Assembly (NCBI GenBank): GCA_037952775.1
Contig: JBANAY010000003.1
Location: forward strand, 30,442,001 to 30,506,000
Reading direction: 5' to 3'
DNA from: Clonostachys chloroleuca
Lineage: Eukaryota; Ascomycota; Sordariomycetes; Hypocreales; Bionectriaceae
DNA length: 64,000 bases
Shown: positions 1-9,358 of the stretch, piece by piece
How the letters are laid out: each line of letters starts with the position of its first letter
How positions within the stretch are numbered: position 1 is the stretch's first letter
Notes under the pieces: generated by a model
Databases searched by the model: none
What the model was told of the DNA's origin: nothing
Seen by the model: the letters and a program-made list of their open reading frames with translations, nothing else
Translations under genes and position numbers: made by a program

Positions 1-2759
1 GAGTGTATGATAAAAACAGCGGACAGCCGCTGGGATGAGCTGTCCCCCGAATCTGAGCAGGACGTCGCTTTGACGGGTGCCTCAATCGAAGTGCGTATTT
101 ATGCAGAAAGCCCACTTCAAAACTTCCGACCATCCGCAGGTGAAATCACAGAGTTGATATTTCCTGACAACCTGAGAATCGATACCTGGGTTGAGCAAGG
201 TACTAGGGTAACCACCGCGTATGACCCTATGATAGCCAAGGTCATATCCCATGGGGCTGATCGTAAAGAGGCTCTCGAAAAGCTACTCAAAGGACTGGAA
301 AATACAAAGATTGAAGGACTCCAGACAAATCTTGAGTACTTGCGCCAGATTCTGGCGTCGGGGCTTTTACAGTCTGGAAACTACACAACTAAATCTCTCG
401 ACACATTTCGATTTCTCTCATTCTCATTTGAAATCCTTGATCCTGGTACATTGACGACTGTTCAGGATTATCCAGGACGAACGGGATATTTCAATGTTGG
501 CATTCCTCCAAGTGGTCCTATGGATAGTTATTCCTTCCGGTTGGCCAATCGACTTGTTAAGAACCCCGTGACTGCTGCAGGTCTGGAATGCACTCTTCAA
601 GGTCCTACCCTCAAGTTTCACCAGGAGTCTATTGTCGCAGTTACTGGAGGTGTTGTCACAGTGACCTTAGATGGCAGTATGGTCGCTGTGTCAAAGGCCA
701 TCAAGGTTCAGCCGGGACAAGTCCTACGAGTTGGGGATATCGAGCATGGTTATCGTGTGTATATTGGAATCCGCGGTGGCATCGATGTTGTTGCAGTAAT
801 GGGCAGCCGGAGCACCTTTGAAATCGGCAAACTTGGCGGATTCCATGGACGAAAGCTACGAGTGCATGACATAATCCCAATATTTCCCTCCAATACATCC
901 GATGTCGACACCAGTAACCAAATAACCCGCCCTTTTCCAATTCCACACCAGCCGAACGCTGAATGGTTACTTCGAGTAATTCCTGGACCTCATGGTGCTC
1001 CAGATTACTTCACAGAAGACTCGGTCAAACGTCTTTTCTCAGAAGGCTGGAAGGTTCACCATAATAGCAATAGACTGGGAGTACGTCTTAAAGGCCCTTA
1101 TCCCGAGTGGGCACGATCTTCAGGTGGTGAAGCTGGCTTGCATTCTTCCAACATCCACGACAGCCCATATTCAGTCGGCAGCGTCAGCTTCACAGGCGAT
1201 GAGGCCGTGATCCTGACCTGTGATGGGCCTAGCCTTGGAGGGTTTGTCGTGTTCTGCGTTATTGCCAGCGCAGATATGTGGAAGATTGGCCAGTCAAGGC
1301 CAGGAGATACCATCCGATTCAAACCCGTCACCCCTGAAGTGGCGATGGACCTTGATAAGGAACTCGATCGAGCGATTGAGGAATTGCGGGGACTCGATGA
1401 CATTAACACGATCCCAGATACTGTGCTATCTCAATCGCTGTCAATCGAACCCATCATAGTCGTTTCCGACAAGAGCCAAAAGATCCAGGCACGGCAGGCG
1501 GGAGATAGAGCGATTCTCCTTGATTTCGGGGATTTCATGGGATTCGACATGCGGCAGAGTTTTGAGATATTCGCTTTTTGCGACCAGCACAGCAAGATCC
1601 CAATACCAGGAGTTGAGGAGTTGACACCCGGCGTCTTCACATTGCACGTCCAGTATTCACAAGGCATCTTCCCGAGTACAATTATTGATCGCATCACCCA
1701 GCATGTGAAGTCTTACAGTGTCCCAACACAAGTTCCTTCACGGATTTTCCGCATGCCCCTTGCCTTTGACGACGGGGTATGCCGTGCCGCCATTAAGCGC
1801 TATGGAAACACCATTCGGCAACAAGCACCTTGGCTTCCGAGCAACACAAAGTTCTTGGCGGAGCTCAATGGGCTCGATACCGTCGCTAATCTGTTGTACG
1901 AGGCAAGCTTTCTAGTCCTAGGCCTTGGTGATGTGTTCATGGGGTCTCCGTGCGCAGTCCCAATCGATCCTCGACATCGACTTTTTGGGTCCAAGTACAA
2001 TCCATCGCGATCTTTTACTCCTCGCGGGGCCGTGGGTATCGGGGGCCAATATATGTGCATTTATGCTACTGACTCTCCCGGTGGGTATCAGCTTGTCGGC
2101 AGGACGAAGGAGATCTGGGACCATGACTGTGCTTCGATTTGCTCGGGCAGGGCCGGGCTTATCGATCACGGTGCTGGATCCCCATGGCTCTTCCGTTTAT
2201 TCGACCGAATTACCTTCTACACTGTCACAGAGGAGGAGCTTGATTCCAAATCTTTCAGCGACTTGGTTCATGTTGAGGAGAGTGTACTAGATCTCACTGA
2301 GTATGAATCATGGCTGGACAAGAATAAGCTGGATATCGAGTCAAGGAAGGCACATCAAGCACACGTCATCTCCAATTCTCCGTTCGTCGAAGAACTTATA
2401 CGGCCCTACCTACAAGCGAATTCGACGAACCCGGGGAAAGAAAATTCCGAGATTGGGACCGACACGATTCCAGGGGAGTGGATCCAGGCGATGATGCCAG
2501 GACGTTGTTATAAGATCAACGTCAAGGAAGGCGATATGGTTAACGAAGGAGATATTCTGGTAAGTAATCATCAGCTTGTTTTGAAGTCTCAGAAGGCCAT
2601 TTGTCTAACAAGAGTTTTCTCTAGCTCTGTATTGAATCAAGTAAGATGGAGCTTGAAATCAAAAGCCAGGAGGATGGCAGGTGTGTCGCTGTAGGTCTGG
2701 TGGTGGGTGATATAATTAGTATAAGTGATAATTTGGTCAAGATTGAACGTTTAGACTGA
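1..2759 (+). CDS. DUR1,2: Urea amidolyase, urea carboxylase part (5' end outside window)
   Basis: Cytosolic, biotin- and ATP-dependent enzyme that carboxylates urea to allophanate; in fungi it is usually fused to allophanate hydrolase. The window opens inside the biotin carboxylase C-terminal domain (EVRIYAESP about 30 residues in). Next come a KipA/AHS2-type domain from about residue 141 (QDYPGRTGYFNVG, PPSGPMDSY), a KipI/AHS1-type domain from about 494 (SPGGYQLVGRT near 690-700) and a biotinyl domain. One intron is needed at 2560-2624 (gtaagt..ctctag). Removing it puts the biotin attachment site ESSKMELEI (Lys encoded at 2643-2645) in frame and ends the protein at TGA 2757-2759. Without splicing the biotin lysine is lost. 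Domain order matches urea carboxylase rather than pyruvate carboxylase. Whether the allophanate hydrolase half lies upstream cannot be seen. Family assignment is firm. Confidence 0.92.
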
Positions 2760-5700
2760 ATGACATTTCATTCGCTGATGTAGGCTTTTACATCACTCAT
2801 GTACTGCACTCATGTACGGCTAAGTGAGGTGGCTTGAGAAGAAGATTCCAACTTTATGTAGATTGAACAACATCCAGATTGGATAACCGATGCTTAGGTT
2901 CTCTAAGGGATTGTAGCATCTCATTTCACCACAATAAGAATCAGACCATGTGAAGACCGCATCCGACAAGAAAGGTTTCCTTAATCATGATCACCGACAG
3001 AATAACGCTACTCAAACTGGCAGAGTGATCAAAGCTTTTGTTCGCCATGATGATTGTCCGTTAGCGCGATGTACTTGTCGAAAGATGTTGTCCTAATGAT
3101 CTCCTGAGGGAAACTTCGAATCCTTTCAAGGGCTGTAGGTGTTGACATGGGTTTAATATTGTTTTTCAGTTGATTCAAAAGATTTTGTTAATTTGTAAAA
3201 CTTGCATTTCCTTCCAATAACTACCTGACCATCTAGGACTGCCCTTGAACCTTGATACTGAAAGGCGGGGCGCTGCATACACGTAAGCTCAAGGGCTGCT
3301 CAGAAAGGCGTGGCCCTAAGCACCCCTGCCGATTGGTACGCCTACGAGCCGACAGGCCAAGAATCTTGTTCAGCCTGGCGGCAGGCCTCACCTTAAACAT
3401 GGCGGCCCGCGGAACGGAAGGGCCATCCTTGCAGGCAACAATACCTCGTAATAAGCTCGGGTTAAAGCCATATCGAAACATCACCTCAGTATCTTTTATC
3501 AGCTCTAGATGACACACTATATACTATAAATAGTACTACGCTTCTTAGCGCGAATGCTTGGTAGAGAGCAAATAACGAATTCCAAATAACCCAGTGGTGG
3601 TCACGCCAAGCCTTGGAGAAATGTAGCCAGATCCGCTATCAACATCATCTTTATAGTTTCATATAATGTTAAGTGATGATTTCTTTTGTAAGCATATGTA
3701 GGATTCAAAAAAAAAACATCAGACATGATTCGACCCCATATAATGAGACCAACAAGCAACAGCCGACGAGAAATGTTCAGCTTCAAGCTCAACATTTACA
3801 AATTATTGTTCAATACAACGAGACATTCATCAAAATACAAAAGACGATGTTGATTTTTACGTATCCTACATATTGTGCATTTCCATCTCCCTGCATCTCA
3901 ACTCTTGTTCAACCGACAGAAACTGGATTTGTTGTGTGGACGTGTCTAGGGTAGGCACAACAAGGAGCGTATGGGAGTAGGAGTCTCGACCTGCACGACG
4001 AAGAACAAATGGACAAAGAGGGACACGGCAACCAGGGGGTCGGAAGGAAGTGATCGATCATCCTTGCATCCCTACCTGGAGATGTTCTGCTGCGCCGCTG
4101 GTGGTTGATCGGCTGATCAAGGTCGGGATGTGTCTTACGCCAGCCGCGATCGTGTCCACTACGGCATTTGGATTTTAAATTGAATTATATTAGATGACAT
4201 ATTAGAACCCAGACTCTTCCACGCAGCAATCGGTGTCGATGACCAGCGACGAGTCAGGGAGGAACAGGTCCGAAATTAATCCCGCTGCCTGATAGTGGGG
4301 CATGAGTGCCGTCGCGCGTTTCTTTATATTTGGAAAGTCATCCGCGTAAAGCAGGGATTGCCGAACTGCCGTTAGTGGTATCATGATCCCTGTCTAGAGG
4401 CATCTGATGCCTTTTCGTCCCCCACATGGAGGATTCCAGGCTGACTCCCAAGTTCCATGAATGAGACGAAACTGCCGCTTAGGTCCTATTTCGTTAGTAG
4501 CCTGTCACTCGCATGATTAGCGCACTTACACAAAGGAAACATCACGGCACTTCAGGAGAGCATTTCGTATTTGGAAGAACTGAACAAGTTGGAGTTAGGT
4601 TGCTCGCCTCACATGGGAGAGTCAGGCAAGGTCCGCTACGATTAATCGTCTTGATACAAGACGACGCCGGAGCGACCCCCTATGTATTGTGAGGGGACTG
4701 TCTTGACTACTTGTATGTATTGACGGAAGACCTGATTTGCAGGGATCGCTCGAACTGGCCTGTAGGGATCGCGCGACCCGCCAGTGTCAATGTGGACCTA
4801 CTATGTAACACTGTTGTTGGGAGAGCTTTCCATAGCGTGGTCGTTGGCCCCGGGATTTTCTTGACGGTGACTCTAGGCCCGGCTGTTCGTGTGTTTCTGG
4901 GATAACGCGAGACTGGTGCTTATGGGATGACATAATTAGAAACGCGTGGCATCACGGGTATCTACCGAAGCTGGCCCGCCTCACGATTACTAGGCGTCTT
5001 GCAGCTACGTGATCCCATAAAACGTGGTCAGGTGGTATTCCACTTTCCAGAAGAAGAAGGATTGAAGCGGCGTGGCCTAAAACTCTGAGCCGAGCGGCAC
5101 TTGCTGCCTGGCATGTCATTCAGTAAGCAGAGAATTCCCGGTTTTCACGGATGCAACCACACTTGGGCGGATGGGGGTGGCCAGCGGACCACCTTTGAGC
5201 ACAGCCTGTAAAAGCATTGACACAGCATGGCAGGCCGAGATTAATAATTAATTGTCCAAAACTTCTATGAAGTGGTAATACAACGGGATAAGTAGAATGG
5301 AGGTAAACAAGATATGGGGACATGGAGAGAGGAAAGCAAAGGAGAAGGAGAAGAAGATCGATTGAGTGGCTTGAGAATGGAGCAGACCACAACAGTTGAG
5401 CACATTAATCCCAGTGATCCCGGCCCCTGAGAGGCTCTGTACATTGCTTGGATATCATCCTTCTGGAGGCAGGGAATCGGTCGTGGTCTTTACCTTCCTG
5501 AAGTGTGGGCGTAGGCAGGATTCCGCTTCGTACAATGTTAATCCTACGCGTTAAGACAAGACGATTCGTTACCCCATGCACTGTCTGCACTCTGTATCCT
5601 GTGGCCAAAAATAGACTACACTTTCCACTCTTAGCTCTGTATCGAGAAAGATAAATACACGGCTCTGGTTCGTCCATCCACACGTTTTCTTTTGTTTCAT

Positions 5701-5886
5701 TCATCAAACACTTTCAACTTTCCATTTTGTCTCCTTTTTTCCTTATCTGTCAATTTCCTTTATCATCTTTTATCCGTCAAATTTCCTTGATATTCTTCGA
5801 TAATACTTAAGCTAGCCTTATCTATTCTCCCGACTTCATTCTATTCCATTTTCCCCTAACGTATCTTTTGGAATTTATCATTCATC
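2760..5886. other. Intergenic stretch, no gene seen
   Basis: Only short open frames on both strands without family motifs. A GC-richer island lies at about 3250-3430, and a perfect 8-bp-arm hairpin at 4646-4664. The last 200 bases are pyrimidine-rich, with an ATAAATAC element near 5650, and form the likely promoter and leader of the repeat precursor gene. No tRNA or transposon ends were recognised. Confidence 0.5.
4646..4664. repeat. Short perfect inverted repeat (8-bp arms, 3-base loop)
   Basis: TCGTCTTG and CAAGACGA flank ATA. No T-tract or gene end is next to it, so no terminator function is claimed; it may be chance or the edge of a degraded element. Confidence 0.35.
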
Positions 5887-7290
5887 ATGGTCGCCATCAA
5901 GCGGCTTTCCGCTATTCCCATCGTCCTGGCTCTGTCCAGTGCCGTTGTTGCTTCCGATGTTTCGGGCGACATTGTGTCCCGCGACGACAACGTCGACCTC
6001 GGCGTCCGCGTTAACGATGGAGGCGACATCGCCCCTGATCTGGAAGCTCGAGGTGCTGGCATGAGCAAGCCCAAGACTGAAAAGCCTAAGCCCAAGATCT
6101 CCAACCCCAAGCTCATTGGCGGTACTCACCCTGTCACCATGAACGGCAATGCCTTGAAGCCAGCCAACCACAGGTCTTCGACGGTCAGCACAACCTCGAG
6201 CAACGGCGACCCATTTTACCTCGAGAAGTACGTCAAGAAGGGCAAGCGGGCTGACTTGGAGGAGCGTGGTGCCGGCAAGAGCAAACCCAAAACTGAGAAG
6301 CCTAAGCCCAAGATCTCCAACCCAACTCTCATCGGAGGCACTCACCCAATCACCATGTCTGGCGGAAAGAGCAGCGTAAACCGCGCCTCTAAGGCTAGTT
6401 CAACTTCCAGTAACGGTGACCCCTTCTACCTTGAGAAGTACGTCAAGAAGGGTAAGAGGGAAGAAGAGATCTACGAGCGTGACGAGGACGATCTTTTTGA
6501 ACGCGACGAGGACGACGAGCTGTTCGAGCGTGATTTCGAAGATGAACTCTATGAGCGTGATTTCATGGATGAGCTTTACGAACGCTATTCCGAGGATGAT
6601 CTCTATGAGCGCGACTTTGACGACGAGCTGTTCGAGCGTGAGTTCGAGGATGACCTCTACGCTCGCGGCGCTGGCATGAGCAAGCCAAAGACCGAGAAGC
6701 CAAAGCCCAAGATTTCAAACCCAACTCTTATCGGAGGCACTCACCCAATCACCATGTCTGGCAGTGGTAAGAGTAGCGGAAACCGTGCCTCCAAAGCCAG
6801 TTCGACTTCCAGCCACGGCGACCCCTTTTACCTTGAGAAGTATGTCAAGAAGGGCAAGAGAGGTCTAGGAGCTCGCGGTGCCGGCATGAGCAAGCCCAAG
6901 ACCGAGAAGCCAAAGCCCAAGATCTCCAACCCCAAGCTCATTGGAGGTACTCATCCCGTTACTATGTCCGGAGGTGGTAAGAGCAGTGGAAACCGTGCTT
7001 CCAAGGCTAGTTCTACATCCAGTCACGGCGACCCCTTTTACCTTGAGAAATATGTCAAGAAGGGCAAGCGAGGCCTGCGTGCTCGCGGTGCCGGCATGAG
7101 CAAGCCCAAGACCGAAAAGCCTAAACCCAAGATCTCCAACCCCAAGCTCATTGGCGGTACTCACCCTGTCACCATGTCCGGCGGTGGTAAGAGCAGCGGG
7201 AACCGTGCTTCCAAGGCTAGTTCTACATCCAGCCATGGTGACCCATTCTATCTCGAGAAGTACGTCAAGAAGGGCAAGAGATTTTACTAG
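5887..7290 (+). CDS. Secreted Kex2-type repeat peptide precursor (five tandem units)
   Basis: A 467-residue intronless protein with an N-terminal signal peptide (about residues 1-23, VLALSSAVVAS). It carries five near-identical units at about residues 56-121, 128-191, 261-325, 331-395 and 401-465. Each starts GAGMSKPK (GAGKSKPK in unit 2), holds TEKPKPKISNP, (L)IGGTHP[VI]TM and GDPFYLEKYV, and closes with the dibasic KKGKR. An acidic spacer of eight YER/FER-ended blocks (192-260) separates units 2 and 3. Each unit is preceded by L-x-[EA]-R or similar. This is the architecture of KEX2-processed repeat proteins, a class that includes fungal pheromone and RiPP precursors; release of identical basic peptides in the secretory pathway is inferred. 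The leader upstream of the ATG is CT-rich. The nearest neighbour is a secreted tyrosinase, tail-to-tail. I do not recognise the mature peptide. The ORF itself is certain; the function is not. Confidence 0.88.
   Translation: MVAIKRLSAIPIVLALSSAVVASDVSGDIVSRDDNVDLGVRVNDGGDIAPDLEARGAGMSKPKTEKPKPKISNPKLIGGTHPVTMNGNALKPANHRSSTVSTTSSNGDPFYLEKYVKKGKRADLEERGAGKSKPKTEKPKPKISNPTLIGGTHPITMSGGKSSVNRASKASSTSSNGDPFYLEKYVKKGKREEEIYERDEDDLFERDEDDELFERDFEDELYERDFMDELYERYSEDDLYERDFDDELFEREFEDDLYARGAGMSKPKTEKPKPKISNPTLIGGTHPITMSGSGKSSGNRASKASSTSSHGDPFYLEKYVKKGKRGLGARGAGMSKPKTEKPKPKISNPKLIGGTHPVTMSGGGKSSGNRASKASSTSSHGDPFYLEKYVKKGKRGLRARGAGMSKPKTEKPKPKISNPKLIGGTHPVTMSGGGKSSGNRASKASSTSSHGDPFYLEKYVKKGKRFY
6052..7281 (+). 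repeat. Five ~195-bp tandem coding repeats plus a 27-bp acidic minirepeat
   Basis: DNA repeats underlying the precursor: copies start at 6052, 6268, 6667, 6877 and 7087. The last two copies (6877-7071, 7087-7281) are the most alike at DNA level, differing mainly at silent positions, which suggests recent duplication or gene conversion. Between copies 2 and 3, about 6460-6666 holds seven to eight ~27-bp repeats coding (D/E)xxDEL(Y/F)ER. Confidence 0.85.
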
Positions 7291-8092
7291 ATTCCTCAAG
7301 TTCAAAACTCGGAATCTGTCTATTAAATATACCTGTATATACTTCGAGGCTGTAGTTGATCGGTGGCTTGGATACGTTCTAACTGTATGTTAGATTACAA
7401 AATGTATTTGAATATGTTTATTTTGCAAAAAAGAGAGACATATGTATCGTGACCTTCAAATTGAATGCAGGAAAAGAGAGAGTGATGAACCTGAACATTG
7501 ACGCTGATAAATTTACTTGTAGTTAGAGTAGCTGGCGACAGATGTCTTGTTTTCTCCCCTGTATCCCCTGAATTCATGCTTAAGGGCGCTAAGATAGTGG
7601 ATTAATTTTACCTGGGTCAATGCATAATCGATGGCTAGGTTATTACTAAGTGGGGGAATACATATTAAGATGGCCCCCTGGCGAACTCCTTTCAATACCA
7701 GATTGAGATTATGATACGATGTGTGCCAGCTATGATGGCGGCCATTTGATCAAGAAGTTTCGCGACTGGCTGTAACGCGTAATTTATCCTTGGAACAGAG
7801 CGCCCATCGGAGCTACAAGAAAGAAATTTACACCACAAGTTGAATTCGAACGCATGGCATGAGACTTGTGCGGTAATGACAGTAGTTATATTGTTTTTTT
7901 CTGCGAGACACTTAGGCCAAGCTACCATAAATTTCTAAAAGATGAGGAAAAAGAGGAGGACAATGTCGCCTCTAGTTCAAAATTGGCTCATGTTGAATGA
8001 TACCAGATGAGGTTCTTCCTCTTGCTATTCGATCGGTACCCGCGTTCTTATCCTTTGCGTCCAAAGATTCGCGGAGAGGCGTTTTTTTTTTT
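7291..8092. other. Intergenic region between convergent genes
   Basis: Holds the 3' ends of the repeat precursor (+) and the tyrosinase (-). A T-tract at about 8081-8094 overlaps the tyrosinase stop. Short antisense frames here have no recognisable motif. Confidence 0.5.
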
Positions 8093-9238
8093 TTAAACAT
8101 ATCTATAGCAGTAATTCTCAAGCGGAGAGACAGTTTCTCCAAACAAAACATCGGGCCCGGCAGTCAGCATTTTCAGCACCGTATCAAGTGTAGCGTTCGC
8201 AGAGGGTGGGGTGTTACGGAAGGTCACGGTACCGCCAACCTGGTTTGTGCGCGTATAGTAGTCAATTCCTTGCCAGATGGACCAAATACGATCAACCTGA
8301 CTATGTAGGAGAAAGAAAACCGGGTCATTGGGCGAAGAATACCAGTCGTAGCCGTCGGCGCCGAGAAATTTATGCGATGCCGGATGCATCTCATCTTGAT
8401 CAATGGCGGCACGGAACTCGGCGTAGGTGGTCTTTTCAAGTAGATCGGCCGCCTGTTGGAATGTTAGGTGAGCCGAGCTTTGAGGCTGTAGGAAATCGCG
8501 TTTCAGGCATCGTGGATTGCCTTTGAGACCATATGGATCATCCGCTGGGGTATCAGCCGGAACGACAGGGCCAAGGCTGAGGGTGAGATTGGCAAAGGCG
8601 CCATCGACGACACAGCCGCCGCCAGTGCCAGCATCTCGGTCCACCCAGACGGGTCCGGGGACGTCGACTAGAGTGTCGTTGCTTGCTTCGTGTGGGATGT
8701 AGAGGCCATTGCCGCCAAATCCTGCTGGCCCTGAATCAAAGACTGGCGAACTAGCCTGGTCGTCTGTGTGGAGGAACCAGTCCCAGTAAGGCACGCCAGT
8801 TCCCTTGAAGTCGCACTCATCGTAGAGCGCGTTTTCATAGAGCCACATGAACTCTCTGTGCCAGGGGAGGAAGATTCCGGAACCGTGTACGAAGTTTGTC
8901 TGGTTGATGTGACTATAGACAAAATCATCTACGCGAGTCTTTGCGCCGGGTGCAGCAAGGGGATCCGTTGTGGATGGAAGCGAGTACAAGCACTTCACCG
9001 CACGTATGTACTCAAGCCGTGCATCTGTTGACAAGTCGTCCCACCGCTGGCGCGAGCGAACATTTCCCTTGTTGCAAGAACCATTTGAAGCAGTGGCGTT
9101 GGCGAGGAACTCTTCAGTGAACTTTTCATAGCTCAGCTGTGCCTCTTTCCAGACGCCCTCCGCATCATTTTGAGCGCCGTTGGCAGTTGTCGTGATGCTG
9201 ACAACTCCTGCTAAAATCGAAAAGGTTGATGGTTTCAT
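8093..9238 (-). CDS. Secreted tyrosinase / catechol oxidase, short type
   Basis: Type-3 copper enzyme that oxidises phenols or peptide tyrosines to quinones; predicted extracellular. The 381-residue intronless protein has a signal peptide (MKPSTFSILAGVVSITTTANG). CuA ligands are H110, H118 and H127 (NFVHGSG, LPWHREF); CuB ligands are H285, H289 and H312 (EMHPASHKF, FFLLHSQVDRIW). It stops just after ENYCYRY, so it lacks the long C-terminal shielding domain of classical intracellular tyrosinases and resembles short secreted fungal catechol oxidases. An upstream in-frame ATG at 9352 is rejected because it abuts a TATAAG element (9353-9358); the Met at 9238 lies 115 bp downstream of that element and begins a signal peptide. 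It is tail-to-tail with the repeat precursor about 800 bp away, raising the possibility that it modifies the tyrosine in GDPFYLEKY. Confidence 0.9.
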   Translation of the reverse strand: MKPSTFSILAGVVSITTTANGAQNDAEGVWKEAQLSYEKFTEEFLANATASNGSCNKGNVRSRQRWDDLSTDARLEYIRAVKCLYSLPSTTDPLAAPGAKTRVDDFVYSHINQTNFVHGSGIFLPWHREFMWLYENALYDECDFKGTGVPYWDWFLHTDDQASSPVFDSGPAGFGGNGLYIPHEASNDTLVDVPGPVWVDRDAGTGGGCVVDGAFANLTLSLGPVVPADTPADDPYGLKGNPRCLKRDFLQPQSSAHLTFQQAADLLEKTTYAEFRAAIDQDEMHPASHKFLGADGYDWYSSPNDPVFFLLHSQVDRIWSIWQGIDYYTRTNQVGGTVTFRNTPPSANATLDTVLKMLTAGPDVLFGETVSPLENYCYRYV

Positions 9239-9352
9239 CGTTTTTGAAATGCCAAATTTCGAGGTAGGTAATGTTGTAAGTGAATCTGTTTGAAAGTGAT
9301 AACTGTGGTGGAGTTCTCCAATGATGTTCGAAATCAAGACAGACAGGAGCAT

Positions 9353-9358
9353 CTTATA
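9353..9358 (-). promoter_or_regulatory. TATA-like element of the tyrosinase gene
   Basis: TATAAG on the minus strand, 115 bp before the chosen start codon, a spacing also seen at other secreted genes in this window. Confidence 0.45.

Noticed and set aside
4202..4384. 60-codon minus-strand frame with protein-like end (LFLPDSSLVIDTDCC)
   Set aside because: Too short and isolated to assign.
5878..7305. Long antisense frames (155 and 146 codons) under the repeat precursor
   Set aside because: They are mirror reads of the Lys/Ser/Gly-rich repeats and repeat along with them.
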